Assembly: GCA_016165875.1 (NCBI GenBank)
Contig: JABBOT010000035.1
Span: forward strand, 20,616 to 84,615
From: Acanthopleura granulata
Lineage: Eukaryota; Mollusca; Polyplacophora; Chitonida; Chitonidae
Length of the DNA stretch: 64,000 bases
Direction: 5' to 3'
Both the position numbers and the translations under genes were made by a program. Positions 1 through 12,716 of this stretch are shown here, piece after piece. The notes beneath the pieces are model-generated. The model was not told where the DNA came from. It saw only the letters and a program-made list of their open reading frames with translations, and searched no databases. Every line of letters starts with the position of its first letter. Within the stretch, counting starts at the first letter, position 1.

Positions 1-1609
1 TAGTAGCTGTTATTTTTCGAATTTCTATGGAAATGCGTTACTTACCACAACAATCGCTATCTGTCCCTAGAAACGAAAATAAAAATAAAATAATATTATC
101 ATGTAAATAACAATCAGTCCAAAAGTTCAGGTAATGTATCAGCACATTATCATGGCTGTAAAATGAACATGAGACTTGCTGTTAATATAAGAAAATATAC
201 TTACATGTATATGTATTTGGAAAATTTATGACGTTACATGTGTATTGCATTTCAGCTGTAACATTCACTTGTGTTCGATGATAAATACATGAAACAAAAG
301 GCAAATAATAATAATCAGAAAGATGTAGGTCACATCTGTTTTCTCTTTGTTAAAACTAACACGTCATAAGCCAAACTTTAAAAGGATACAATGTATAAAC
401 TGTACTCAAGGAATTCATCTGAAAGTAGGCAAAGGAGGGAAGAGAAGAGGGAAAGGTGGATGGATATCCAGCCTAGTAAATTGAATGCAGGGGAATGGAA
501 CACTTCCATCGATAAGTCTCACAACACAAAAATGGAAAAAGAACAGCTGATGGTATTAGAACCGTTAAAGGAGGGATAGACTGCTGCACACTGGGAAACA
601 CGTTGGTCACCGACTATTATGGGACTCATCACACAACCAAAGCAAAGTGAAACGTGTGAACATATCATGTACGTTATGTCACTGTTAGAGCCGTGCGAGG
701 CATCTGAGCGGAGAAAGGAAAGTTTGTTTACAACGGTAAGCCCTGGATGACTTCGAATAGACGTAGGTGTCAAATACCCACATTGTTAAATGTGTGGACG
801 TATCGTGTATCTTTGTGTGCGGTGCAAGAAGGTAAACGATAGTGCATGTTAACCCTGCAACCAAAGCTTGTTGAACACGTAGTTATTAAGCACTGATAAT
901 GATATCAGAAATTTATTTATTTATTTGATCGGTGCCTAATAGCTGTACTTTGACACGCTCAATGAGATTTCTCCTTGTGACAACACAGACTAATAATCAG
1001 TGGAAAAAAAGCATTGGATCGATCATGAGCCGTGTGGTCGTGGTGCTCAAGCCAGTCGTTAAAGGTCAACCCACAACGGGTGTAAGTCCAGGTAACGACC
1101 TATCTGCGACCGAAATATGTTGGGATCGCGGGCAACCGTGGAAAATATGTCCATGACCAGTCTGACAACGTGAAATCGCAGGTCAGGAGTTTTCAACGAT
1201 AATGCGACTAAGTTTGCTCCGGTGATCACTCACGACCTCAGAGGAAAGTCGTGATTTCTAGCGATGTTAGGATTTTTGGCTTGCTCAGTGTGTCAGGACC
1301 CTGAAGAACTACATCATGTGTAAAAACATAAATTACTCTTTCTAATTTTTACAATCAATCCATCAGTACTTTGTGGATGTGTAATCAACTGTGCGTGTAA
1401 TAGTATCAATTGACACTTTATCTTTTACTACATAAGTTAGTGAAAATACATGTAAATTGCTGAAATGTGGTAGGTAGACATCAGTCGTATGTTCTTCCTC
1501 TACTTCATTTCCTCTTTTGTAATTAACCCCATGTTGTTAAGAATTTCTTCACTATTTAATAACATTCAGTTTTGTTATTTATACTCTGTTGTTAAATGCT
1601 TATCACGTG

Positions 1610-1860
1610 CATGTAGTCTCGCAGTTGGTTCGCTACCCGTGGATGTTTCTGAATATAAGTTTTTTAACACATCCATCATTAAATGTAGTATTTTAAGTCG
1701 TTAATTTTGTTGTTACGTTTGTTATTTAGTAACATTCTCCTGGAAACAATCAGCAATTGTTAACAAACACGAGTGTAATAACTTTGTAGTACCATGTGGC
1801 ATGTATATGCTATTGTGTGAAGGATAATATACTGTAATCACCTGTTTGGCGCATATTATA
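1610..1860 (+). repeat. Diverged dispersed repeat, copy 1
   Basis: Shares runs in the same order with 4170-4375: GTGGATGTTTCTGAA followed by TAAG and TTTTTAA, then AACAAACACGAGT about 100 bp later, and a closing GGCGYATAWTA-like piece. The two copies are in direct orientation about 2.5 kb apart. No termini or coding potential were recognised, so the repeat class is unknown. Confidence 0.55.
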
Positions 1861-2284
1861 GCTTCTGCAATCATATCAGCTAAGTTTTATCATGTCCAGA
1901 CGGATATTTGTAGTTGCTGGACACTTCCAAGTCTTGTCAATTAGTGCATGGTTCATAATATTAAATGAAAGGCATTCACGCACTCATTTCTGGTGTCACC
2001 TGGTTAACTCCAGCGAGTCCCAGGGCGATATTTTAGACGCAGTTGAAGTCTATGGTTTAAATAAACCTGGAATCCAGATCTTTGATTAACTACAGGTCAA
2101 GACAAAACTCAAACTCAAAAAGTGTTACCGTTAATATTTGCACTTGTGGTCTGTGAATTTGTAATCAGAAATGTAGTCATGAAAACAATGTCGGAACTGT
2201 GAAAATAGCTGTTTTATCATGGAGGCGAAATTAATATTTAATCAAGAATTAACGACATTGCCAAGTCAGTTATTGATATCCCTT

Positions 2285-2620
2285 AATCTATTACTTATAT
2301 CGATATCGGGAATGGATGAAACTGAATCGGTATCGCTGATTCATAAAGAAATGATTGATCGACATCCAGCTCTAGACGCCAGTTTTGGGAATAATTTGTG
2401 ATCACTGTCTACGAGTAACGTGTGTGACACTCGACAGTTGACATATCTACATGGCGTTGTTTTGTCTACAGTTCGAAAAAACGCGAGCCGAAGGAGTGAT
2501 CGGCAGAACTATCCATGCTTAATTTATTTACCGATATCAATAATCCATTTATCGATATCAAAATGAACAATAACTATTTATCGATATCGCAAACTCATTT
2601 AACGATACGGATAAATGATT
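2285..2620. repeat. Cluster of TTTATCGATATC motifs
   Basis: The motif ATCGATATC or a close variant appears about six times. Examples are TTATATCGATATCGG near 2293, and TTACCGATATCAA, TTTATCGATATCAA, TTTATCGATATCGC and TTTAACGATACGG between about 2526 and 2610, spaced roughly 20-30 bp. The core TATCGATA is palindromic. A second cluster lies at 43380-43706 and a single site near 48870. Iterated short motifs of this kind are typical of transposon subterminal regions or protein-binding arrays; which applies is inference. Confidence 0.6.
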
Positions 2621-4169
2621 AGTCACTATCAATAAGCAATATGTCAAAATCGGTTAACTTTGATTACATTTTATTGCAGCTCCACAGTTTTTTGGGCGTC
2701 AAACTTTTGACCACAGGGACGTCGAAAACAAGGCAAGTGCATTAGGTGAGCTTCGGCAGATAATTATTTGGGCTACCTAAATAAAGCCACGTGAAGCAAG
2801 GAAAGTTATAGACAGCTAACAAAACTGTTGACAACGAACAGTATTAGCTAATGAATAATGCTTTTTTTCAAAACTATGGAGCAATCCAAAGTTATTTTAG
2901 GAGACACTTCATTTTACAGGCACTAACAAATAACCAAGAAGAACTAATGAGCTATAAATCAGCTTTTTTAAAATTCAGTGCGTTAAAATACAGCAAATCA
3001 TTTCCTTTTATAAACAATGCTGGCTCAAGTCCACAGCGGAAAAAAAATACCACACTTGGTTAAACCTATGTCTTAATTTGCACAGTTGTGTGAATTGTGA
3101 CTTTCACAACTTTTTTACCAATCCAAAAGAGAGATAAACTGTTTGAAATCTCATATTATGCCACAAGATATTCACTTTTAGTGTTCATTCTTGCTTTAAG
3201 AATTCTCCTATGGAAGTTACCAATCCTATTTGTAAATATTTTCCGTGCTTAATTATTGCGGGCTACGGCTCGGTTTAGGTGCATTTAAACTATTATTTAC
3301 ATACAATATTATCGTCATAGTTGTTGACTTCATGGTTTGAGATAAATACGCCTTCTCCGTAAATAAGCTCGAGTTGGGTGAGTAAAATACAGACAACTCG
3401 TTACTGAACAAATGTGCAACAAAAGAATAAAACTAGATTCAACGAAATGAAACGTTAAAGTCTAAAACTGCTGTCATTTTCCACCGTCAACTCCAGAGAG
3501 AACACTGTCCTGGTTATTTACAAGGGGTGTGTTTAGACTGAGCGAGATCATGACATGGTGACAGGAGATAGTGTAACCTGTCAATGACTTCTTTTACAGC
3601 AAATTCATCCTCGCTGCGACCAGCCAACATCGTCTTTCTCAGTTTCACTTCATAGCGGTTTAAACTGATAATTTGTAAGGCGAAATGACTTTGTCTTTCA
3701 TCAGAGCTAGAGTTTTAGCCTCTGTACTGCATCATGAGCTACTTGCAGCAATGTATAGTGACGTACAGTTGAGCTGGGAGGCTTAGAGTACCTCAGCTTT
3801 AAAGTTTCGCATACTCAGAATGGGCAAAGTTTGTTTTATTCGACATCGAGTAAAGCCTAGCAATATGAAAAATAGTTTTATCGCACGTGGTCTTTTCCTC
3901 TGAGATGTCTTAGTCGAAATGGGTTCGGGAAATGCAGTGTTAACAAAACGGAAGGCCAACAAATTTAAAAGAAAGTGAGGGCAACGATTGAACAAACCAG
4001 GACAAACACACAGAAAAAGCTAGCGTGTTCGAACACCGTTATAGCCTCTCTCTAATTTTTTTCGTTTTCTCTTTCTCCCTTCACTACCCCTCACCGTATT
4101 GGTAATGTGCACCTGTAAATTCTTTAACATTATTGAATTCATTCTAGTTTTACACTGTCGTCAAAATCT

Positions 4170-4375
4170 TACCAGGTGGTTTCCCAGTTGTATTTTCACG
4201 AGTGGATGTTTCTGAAAATAAGCTTTTTAAACTCAGGCTTCTGAATAAATCAAATTGATGCTCCCAGAAATAAAAAGTCAACAAACACGAGTTTGGAATT
4301 TCTGCTACATGTATAAGTGGTATGGTACTGTGTGCTAGAGAACATCCGGTGGCGTATAAGTACTTCTGTGGCACG
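4170..4375 (+). repeat. Diverged dispersed repeat, copy 2
   Basis: Second copy of the repeat at 1610-1860, in the same orientation. The shared landmarks are GAGTGGATGTTTCTGAA with TAAGCTTTTTAAAC, then TCAACAAACACGAGT, then GGTGGCGTATAAGTA. Copies differ by many substitutions and small gaps, so they are old. Confidence 0.5.
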
Positions 4376-6393
4376 GGCGATAGTCACTGCTTACATAAAC
4401 TAAATATATTATCCGTTCGAGAAAGATGTTTCTATACCTCATTAATAAGTACAATACAAATAAGACGAATTGCATGATGTACAAGTACTTATTTGTGTGG
4501 CGTTAACGGCTTAATACGGAAACGCAATCAGATATACCACAGTCAAGTCGAAAGTGATCTTGTTATCAAGTCACCATGTTTTCAAGTGACCCTGTTATCA
4601 AGTTTGGATACTTACGGGCCGATGCGATATCTATTTCGAAAGGTATGAACGTCATCAATTGTCACTGTTAACACTCCAGAAAACCAGATACGGTTCTCGT
4701 TTTAATACGTGGAGATGTCAGCATAGATTATAGTAAAAGAGCAAATAAGACGAATTTACCAGAAACTAAGGATAACGGCTTGAAAACTGGCCAAACCAAG
4801 ACTTAGAGACAAAGGGAATATAGAAAAATTGGAAATGTGAGAGCAACATATTTAGAATTGAACAAAGTGAAAAATAAATGAAAACAGTATGGTAAATTTG
4901 TTTGGTAAATTCATGCATCATTAGACAGAATGACACTTTTGCCAGCAAAGATGTACATACATTCGTCTTTAAATTCATTACTCGCTTCCGTTTACTTTTT
5001 CAGATAATCCCGAAAATATCGCATATTTTTACTTTTATTGTGCACAAAGACTATCCAGCAGACAACATAAATTCTTGCATCCATTTTGTTCTGCAAGACT
5101 GTGAGGTTTGCGAAAAATATGAATGGCCCAAATCTTTCAGTGGTGTACAACAAATTGTCTCATGGCCTGTGCACTGAGGGCGAATTGCTAACATCCCAGA
5201 CCTACCATCTAGCTTTTATTCCGTGCAACATTTTTATTATGTTTGCTAAAAGGCATACAAAAGCAATCTCTGACGCTGGTAGTCTTTATATATCTTTTAC
5301 GCAGCTCTTAGAAAATAGTGATATTTTTGTGTATTACAGTTACTACTTTCATACCGTATTAGAGTTTGTGCGAAGAAGACATTCGCGCTGAGAGGAAAGC
5401 TCCCATAGACTGGAAAATCATGACTTTTTTGACATAAAAACGACACGGCAAAATGAGAATGAAAACGAGAGAGGAAGACAAGCACTTAATTTCCAGATTT
5501 TCTAACAAAGATTCCTTATCAACATAAAGGCTATAAAATATAAATGCACTTCATGTATTCCAACTCGAATGACCATTAGCATGTGCCTCTGGAAAATATC
5601 AACCTCTTTTGCATTCTTACTTTTCATTTATGAGGGTAAAAATTTGCACTGCACTTTGTTCTATAATCCAGATGTTAGGCAAATAGCCAGATAGAAAACA
5701 ATGTATGACATATTTTACATCAAACTGTTGGAGTAAGCCACCGGTATACATTAGCCCCTCAAAGTGTGGCAATAAAAACTAGCAAAGGAGTAATCCCTTG
5801 AATTGTATGTGATGAAGGATACGTTTAAATTAGAAACGCATAATTCTATAGTTAACTGGCTGGTATAAATGTAAATGTTTTCAGGAATTAGGATTTTATC
5901 AACAAGGCTGCCAAAACAGCATAAATGCCTTAGACTCACACCGAAAGCATGCATGTCAACAAAGGTTATACAGTATGGATAAGCATTAAAATTTCAAGCC
6001 TTTGTCAGCTTCCTTAAGACTAACAAACACCTCTGCCAGAACATGCGGTTTTACACCGTGTCAAAAGCTACAGCAAGCAGTCCACGCTTTAATTACTGCC
6101 AGATCAATGAATCGGACACGCAGATCGACACTGTCCTGATTACAATGCTGTTTTCAATACCCACGTTTTAATACATGAAAATGCCTGAACTGATTCGTCG
6201 GTGGTGATAAAATTTGTCTTCACTTGGCTAACGTCACTGGATGTCACCGGGTGTCACTGAATAAACTGGATTTTGGAAAGTCCTTGCTTCATGTTATTGT
6301 CAACGAAGTGCTTTTAAAACGAACGGTTTATTTCACAAGTGAACCTTGTTTGCGAGAAGTATCTCATATACAATAGAACAGCAATGACGAACC

Positions 6394-7431
6394 CTGCGCA
6401 ACTAGATGGGAAATCGTCCCCCAGTGGTGCAGGTGTGACGTGAAATTATTTTCGTGTAAGTAAAGAGGGAAAATCTACTTGAATCTGAAGTACAATTACC
6501 ATGCAACATGTCTGTGATAAATTGGAGCGGTGTGATCATATTTTTGGTTTCATCACAAGGCAAAATTAGGGTCAAAAGCATATTCGCTATTTTAAGGCAA
6601 TTTCCATCGTAATGGAAATATGATTACGTGAACCCAAATCATTTGTGCGTCTTTGATGCCAAGCTGGATAGCTTGAATCTATTGCGAAGTATCACACTGG
6701 TTCACGCAATCATATTTATGTAAATGGAAAATTATGAAATATTTTCTGGTGCCACTGGAACTGCATGTTCACCATAATAGTTTATGCTTTTTAGGTTGTT
6801 GTTCCCTTTAGTGCATTTGTAACTCGCTCGGCTATGAATCCAGCTATCAGTAGAGTTCAGAAGTTCGAAACTAATATGTGAATAGGTGTGTACATTTTAT
6901 TAGTAACACGAATTACGGATTAAACCAGGAGACGGGTCATATCTCTTTATTTTTGCAAAGCTACATATCAGATATGTTTGCGACTATAATGAATATGCAT
7001 GGGTGATATGTATAGTGCATACATCCAAAGAAAGCTCAATGCAGTCAAAAATATGTATTTGATGACCATTACAATATTAGCATATGAAACAGTTAAATGT
7101 GGAGAAAAGGTAAGTACGCGTCTTTATCAGTTCACCTTAATAAATATCCGGCAAAATCCGAGACAAAAATATTTTAAATCCAACTTCTTATAGATTTCAT
7201 CTCAGTTTCATTGAGATTTTAGCGAACAAATTATAGTGTTTAAATGACAGGGTGGACGGCCATGGTTAGTACCGAATATGTTTTTATTGTTGGCCTATTG
7301 CAAGCCAAGACCTATTATATAACGGCTTCAAAAGCATACTGGGAAAGCGTCATCTGCAGGAGATCTGTCACTGTGAGCAGGTTGGCAATCGGCCTAAGCG
7401 ACTTGGGGACGATTTCCCATCTAGTTGCAAG
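6394..7431. mobile_element. ~1.04-kb inverted-repeat element, copy 1 (non-autonomous)
   Basis: Begins CTGCGCAACTAGATGGGAAA and ends TTTCCCATCTAGTTGCAAG, a terminal inverted repeat of about 20 bp. The whole element is collinear with 21026-22087. Shared landmarks in order include GAAGTACAATTAC, ATATGATTACGTGA, GGAACTGCAT, GTCACTGTGAGCAG and the terminal TTTCCCATCTAGTTGCAAG. It contains no long reading frame or transposase motif, so it is best read as a MITE-like DNA transposon mobilised in trans. A target duplication could not be fixed. It lies immediately beside the last recognised exon of the minus-strand gene and may sit in its intron or 3' flank. Confidence 0.8.
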
Positions 7432-7490
7432 AGGTCCTTTTGGTGATATATTTTACAGTGCGTTCTGAATGTAGTTTGATTGGTACTTAC

Positions 7491-7671
7491 CCACAATAGC
7501 TAAGGTTTTGCAGTTTGTTTGATTGTAAGAGCAATCACCGGCCGTCAGATCACAACACACATTAAAATCTCCTGAAAGATTCGAGAGCCCCACAGTGCTT
7601 GACACCATTTGCAATCCATTTCCACATGGCGATGATGTGGAACTTGCAAAGCGTGTTTTATTTCCATTATG
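7491..7671 (-). CDS. Exon of minus-strand extracellular-protein gene (second half of a Cys-rich domain)
   Basis: Minus-strand exon flanked by a TATTTGCAG acceptor (phase 0) and a GTAAGT donor (phase 1). It encodes about 60 residues beginning HNGNKTRF. They include cysteines in SPCGNG, NVCCDL, GDCSY and TNCKT, and N-glycosylation sequons NKT, NLS and NQT. The phase-0 join with exon 8415-8557 is exact, so the two exons make one domain of about 107 residues rich in Cys and Asn-X-Ser/Thr. This implies a secreted or surface protein. The domain is not a clear Ig fold and I do not recognise its family. The donor phase of 1 predicts at least one further exon at lower coordinates, which was not found. 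Exon boundaries are well supported; function is not. Confidence 0.7.
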
Positions 7672-7751
7672 CTGCAAATAAAAATGAATTGAATGGTATG
7701 ATTGTATAACATAACTATTTGCGGTAATTCATGCAGAGCCAACCCAAATCA

Positions 7752-7782
7752 TATATATGTAGTGAAATTCACTACATATATA
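7752..7782. repeat. Perfect 15-bp-arm palindrome
   Basis: Two 15-base arms around a single central A (7767), with core GTAGTGAAATTCACTAC and flanking TATATA. It lies 81 bp from the acceptor of exon 7491-7671, inside the intron of the minus-strand gene. It could form a hairpin in RNA or a cruciform in DNA. Confidence 0.85.
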
Positions 7783-8414
7783 CTGTGATTCCCAGTAAAT
7801 AATTTGATGTAGTAGGCTAATGTTACAACTCCCATATGACGACAAGCACTGTATCTACACTTGGCTTGTGTTAAATCGTCTTCATAAGATGACTAAAACA
7901 GGAGAATGAAATCTGCAGCGCTGGACATCACTACACGTGGCCTTGAAACATATGCGGGCTTTTGATACATCGATGAATGGACATGTCTGTTAGAACGCAA
8001 TCGGCAGTCAATCATAGGTAAACCACAAATTGGGCCATTATCATGTTATTCTGACTTAAATGATATTCACTGCTTCATAGGTACATATATACAGTGCCAC
8101 AGTGGCGGTCACGCATCCTGCACTGCCGAATTCAGATACATGGATTCATTGAATATATGATGCACATTTGTATTTGTTACGTTGCAACATGTACATTTTT
8201 GCACTTAGGCTAAAATATGTGCTGCACGAGACTAACATCTGCGGGATGTTAGCGAAAGAACACCAGCGAAATTGTTCTCCCCATGGACAAGTCTATCACA
8301 GTTACATTCTGTATTCGGTTTACTTGTTTAACATCTGCGCTGTTGCTGTGAAGTGTACTCAAATGTATTTTGCACTATATAGTGTTTATGCTGCTTGTAT
8401 ATAGATTGCCTTAC

Positions 8415-8557
8415 CTCTAGATAACAGCTTGTGGTAATGTTTTCAGAAATGCACTCTGTACCACACGTCAACCTATCAGTGGAGTTTGCCTCAATTCGGA
8501 TATTTTCACCGGTTTGTGTTCCAGAAGAACAATTGTACTGGATCTTGGAAAGGTCGA
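8415..8557 (-). CDS. Exon of minus-strand extracellular-protein gene (first half of Cys-rich domain)
   Basis: Minus-strand exon with a TTGCGTTTCAG acceptor in phase 1 and a GAG|GTAAGG donor in phase 0. It encodes about 47 residues beginning DLSKIQYNCSSG, with cysteines in YNCSS, LTCGTEC and TSCYL and sequons NCS, NST and NIT. The phase-1 start matches the phase-1 donor of the Ig-like exon at 10780-11076, and its phase-0 end matches exon 7491-7671. The three therefore read as consecutive exons of one transcript. The density of cysteines and N-glycosylation sites indicates an extracellular location. No named domain could be assigned. Confidence 0.7.
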
Positions 8558-10779
8558 CTGAAACGCAAGAATAACAAATAGGCCTACTTGTTTGAAGCGC
8601 CATAGTTTTCTTCTGGTCTAAACAGTTTAGTTGTAACTGAATAGCATGAATCTCATAACAGTGTTTTGTGCTGAATACATATACTTAAGATATATTTGCT
8701 GAACTTAAATTAGACTCGCAATAAAAAGTCGAAGGTCTTAAAATGGTTTAACAGCGTCACTTCTCTTTACAACGTAAATGGCACACGACCCATTTATTGA
8801 GTATTTGACTCATTTCGTCTTTAATCGACCTATTCGTGAGGATTTGATTGCTCCCTGTTAACATGGAATCAATCACGTTTTGCATAAAATGACGTTAGTG
8901 ATCAATAGAGATTTGAAAACCAGTCTAAACGAGAATTCGAGAATTGTATTCGTATAAAGGACCGAAACATTCAATAAATACAACAATAGTTCTGAAAACA
9001 TATGTGCCCCTCTAAATTTTATTTACAACTGTGATTAAGTGCTAAGATCAATAGGTATGTCCTTTTCTTTTACAGGTCTTTGTTGGGCCAGCAAATACTA
9101 TATGTAAGCCAGGAAATATTATTTATATTATCGTAGGCCTCAGAAAAACTAACAATTATTTAATTAAATGCACATTTCAGTGGTTACGTTTCTGCATGTA
9201 CTGAATAACCAGAGATAAATATAAAAAGCAATTAGCATGCATCTGATTTCTTTAAAGAAAAACCCCCAAAATAATGTCACCTAAGCTGTTTCGTTGTGAG
9301 GTGTGTAAGCAGGCCTATAAGGGCACATATAGATAAAATGCAACATAGGGTTCCTGTGATGTCATCGGAAACAGCTGCGTTCTTGGATTATAAAAATAAA
9401 TTGCATCTAATTAGTTAAGATTGATAACATGGCGGGGATTTCGAATTTTGAGTTTGCTCGATTATCTTTACTTTGAACTAGGATAACTTTGTTATGTAAA
9501 ACAACAAAAATAAACGGTGCGCTTTTCAACCTTTATGTAAGATACTTTATCGATGCATTTATACACTGGTTTTATTAAAAACCTGCAGAACCGATCAGGC
9601 TGAAACTTTGTATGCTGTTAGGCCTATTCAAACTGTAAAAAGTTTTGATATCACCATAAAAATTAGACATCTGTGGTTATTTTAAATATGTCAAGTGACT
9701 GGTTTCAGGTTTTAATCCATTTTCTCACTTATCATATTGTAGAATGGTGCAAATATGAACTTAACTTGATGTAGTGTTGAATCCACGTATGGCAACAACT
9801 TTAATTGGCAATTTCAAGATTTTACCGGAAATTGAAAAAGAAAGTGAAAAGTGCCAAGCTGTAATTTGAAAACCCACAGACAATACATCACTTTGTAATT
9901 GACTTGTAATTTTTCATGCCAAGTTCAAATGGACATGTCTTATGTATACCCATTACTTTTAAAAATTACATTTGGCCCGTTGAATGATAACCATTAATGA
10001 CGGGATCTGTAACATATTGTAGCCCGTGATCTGCCCTTTATGAATCGTCCAAATAGTTCTGAACTACGATCACTCAGTATTTTTTGGCAGGTTTTTGAAT
10101 GTGTTTGTTAACTTTCACGTGTAATGCAAAAGTCTCATCTTCAACAATGTCAACGGATATGACATTTTGTCCACTCTTGTTTACTTAAAGTGACACTCTG
10201 CTTCAGTGGACCTGATGTACACTAAGACAAATTTGTAAAAATATACTCTTTCTGTCAAGGACTATCGGCAGTAAATCACAGGAGCAATACCAAAGGGCTG
10301 GAATCTTAAATCGAAGATTTTATTCGATTCGTTGGTTTTAATATCCCACAGCCAATGGTTCAGATTCAGTTTATTCCGTTTTATTCCTAACACATTTTTT
10401 CTCTTTAATTAATCAATTTATTTATTTGATTGGTGTTTTACGTCGTACTCAAGAATATTTCACGTATACGACGGCGGCCAGCATTATGGTGGGAGGAAAC
10501 CGGGCAGACCCCGGGGGAAACCCACGACCATACGCAGGTTTTTTTCTCTATAACATAAACTCTGTCTGCACCAGACTTGGCTGACACTAGCACTCCTAGG
10601 AGCGCACGTTGAACTAGTTGTACCTAGACAATGTCACAGACAGCAAACTTATGGCCATGGAAAAAACAGTCATAACATATCCTGAGAGGCTCATTCACTG
10701 TGCTAAACAGCATGACCGGGTTAGTAACAAGATACAGAATAAAAATTTTCATGTAGTTTGCATGAGCTTTGTGATCTAC
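8558..10779 (-). other. Intron of the minus-strand gene
   Basis: The stretch between the donor at 10779 (G|GTAGAT on the minus strand) and the acceptor before 8557. It contains one SINE tail copy (10416-10540) and otherwise AT-rich DNA in which no additional exon could be supported. Confidence 0.55.
10416..10540 (-). mobile_element. SINE fragment (tail and conserved core)
   Basis: Reverse-oriented copy of the abundant SINE in this window. It starts with the TTTATTTATTTGATTGGTG tail and carries GACGGCGGCCAGCATTATGG, the GGGAGGAAACCGGGCAGACC block and ACCCACGACCAT. The tRNA-like head seen at 21610-21860 and 25026-25266 is not recognisable. Same family and orientation as 12624-12716 and 14203-14332. 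Confidence 0.85.
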
Positions 10780-11076
10780 CTGCTTTTGGAATGGTTACGG
10801 AAAGTACCATTTTGCCATCGTCAACGGTCCATAGTCCAAAATCTACGTCCTTGGCATCGTGTATGGTTAAAGTGTATTCTAGTCCCGCGTTATTTTGCGA
10901 GACAGTGTAGCCACTAAATAGCGTCACACAGGTTACGTTTGGCTGGCAGTCCACTACTGCGTCCAAATTTGGCCTTATCCAAGACGCCGGATCTCCTGGG
11001 AGAGAGGCGTAGTTCCAAAATACATTAATCTTGCTGCCCTCAACAGTTTCACAGGTGGGAGTCAACAAACGACCGC
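10780..11076 (-). CDS. Immunoglobulin-like domain exon, minus-strand gene
   Basis: A 297-base minus-strand exon, phase 1 at both ends, with acceptor TTTCTAG at 11077-11083 and donor G|GTAGAT after 10780. Symmetrical phase 1-1 exons are the usual way Ig domains are encoded. The 99 residues include TPTCETVEGSKINVFWNYA (B-strand Cys and C-strand Trp region), a second Cys pair in DCQPNVTC and a late DFGLWTVDD motif. In canonical Ig domains the F-strand reads D-x-G-x-Y/W-x-C; here the Cys position is Val. The canonical disulfide is therefore probably absent or replaced. The protein is likely extracellular, perhaps an adhesion or recognition receptor. The signal-peptide exon was not found. Confidence 0.72.
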
Positions 11077-12623
11077 CTAGAAAGAAATATATAAAACTAT
11101 AAAATGCATGTTATTTTGTTTAATTTCGAGACATTTAAATAATGTGGGTAGCGATTAATTTTTTTTTTCTTACAACAGTAAATCTAACGTGGTGTACCCA
11201 CACTTCAGCACAGAGTAGCTTGAAGCTGTCGCACAACTCGGCTAAATGCGCGACCTTTACTTATCAGAATTATGACACCGTCCTTGCTACTTGAGTTAAT
11301 GGCTATCAAGGGTGTATGATTTGTGTGATATTTTGCGCAGTTAACACATAAACCAACTAATAAATAAAAATGTAAGACATGAATGTTTTGTAATTGCACA
11401 ACTTAACGTAAGGAACACTGGCAAATTAAATAGCATTATTCAACCATGGTACTTTGCATGATAATAGACCACCTACCTTCATGGATGCGAAAAGCAGTAT
11501 GGATGTATTTTCAAATGTAATCGATTTATTCAAATAGCTGATAATATTAATTAAGTTTTTAAAAAGGGTGCTCTCTCGTACAGATACTCATGTGATATCA
11601 TTTCTTACAGCCCTGATTAAAATCTTAACGATGAATTTATTATCCCACAAGTCTGTGCAGTCTACGTTCTTTCATTTGGGTTGCGCAAAACATTCGATGC
11701 TGGGAGGCCTACGTTGGAGTTGAAATACGTAATTAAATAAACTAAATTTTAATTTTTTTCCTTCTTCAATGGAATTGGGATACAGCAATCTTTATCTTGC
11801 CAGTGATACAAATCTGATGAGCCAGTTAGACAGCTGTGCAGAATATTTAAGGCAATACTGTTGAAACCTCTCCACTGGTTTTGAAACCTCCACTGAGAGT
11901 GCATTGAAAACAAGCTGAGGGAAGTCACCACTTCTTTCACCGGCAGTTGTTTCGAAGTGACAAAGACGACTATTTGTGTTTTAATATAGCCGGTAATGTA
12001 TGGAATATGCTGTTAGAAAGATTGCTTGTTGAAAAATATGGTGATCACCGCACCAGATTGTTTTTTGACATTCAGCCGAATGGGCTACGAGAAAAACTGT
12101 AGCCATGCTGAATTTAATATTACCAATTTGACAGTTGTCAGAAGATTAACATGAATCCATACGCAACAGTGACAGAGAAACTGGCTTGTGTTACAATAAT
12201 GAATGTTAACAAAAATTTACAGGTACTTGCCCTGACTGATGACTTTTGGCCACTGGAATAAGCAGAAGATAAGGAATAGCACTGACCTCCACCGCCGAAA
12301 ATGTATAAACAACCTTAAAAAAAAAATCTCTTTAAATAGCATGCATCTCTCATGTTATGTATTCATCTCTTCCCTCAAATGTCATAGAAACTACGACTGC
12401 ATAAAATCCTTTCCTCGCTCAATAATCAAAATGAAAATGAAGGTAATACACTGTAGAGAATACTCTTATATGAAAATAACAAGACGTGAGTGTGACATAC
12501 ACGGCACTTCAACCCGAGGACAACTTCAGTTACTTAACAGACTAGGGAAACATCATTCGCACCACCTTAAGCTGGTTGTGGTTCGTACTGCGTGTCCGAT
12601 GTAAAATGTGCCACGTATTTTCT

Positions 12624-12716
12624 TTTTATTTATTTCTTTGGTGTTTTATTTCACTTTTGCAACCGCTGCCGGCATTATGGTGGGAGGAAACCGGACAGAC
12701 CACGAGGGAAACCCAG
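12624..12716 (-). mobile_element. SINE fragment
   Basis: Diverged reverse copy of the SINE at 10416-10540. It has TTTTATTTATTTCTTTGGTG, then GCCGGCATTATGGTGGGAGG and AAACCGGACAGACC. The middle portion is shorter and more substituted than in the other copies. Confidence 0.75.

Larger units (their letters stand above)
1..6393. other. Gene-poor AT-rich DNA, no gene recognised
   Basis: No reading frame here has a recognisable domain, and no convincing exon with matching splice sites was found on either strand. The open frames are short (under about 100 codons) and low in complexity. The stretch holds a diverged direct repeat (about 1610-1860 and 4170-4375), a cluster of ATCGATAT-type motifs (about 2285-2620), and a short TTTATTTATTTGAT piece near 912-930 that could be a SINE tail. 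The downstream exons of the minus-strand gene at 7491-11076 could lie here, but none could be identified. Confidence 0.5.

Noticed and set aside
12239..12604. 121-codon plus-strand open frame
   Set aside because: Low-complexity basic composition, no domain, no splice context; plausible by chance in AT-rich DNA.
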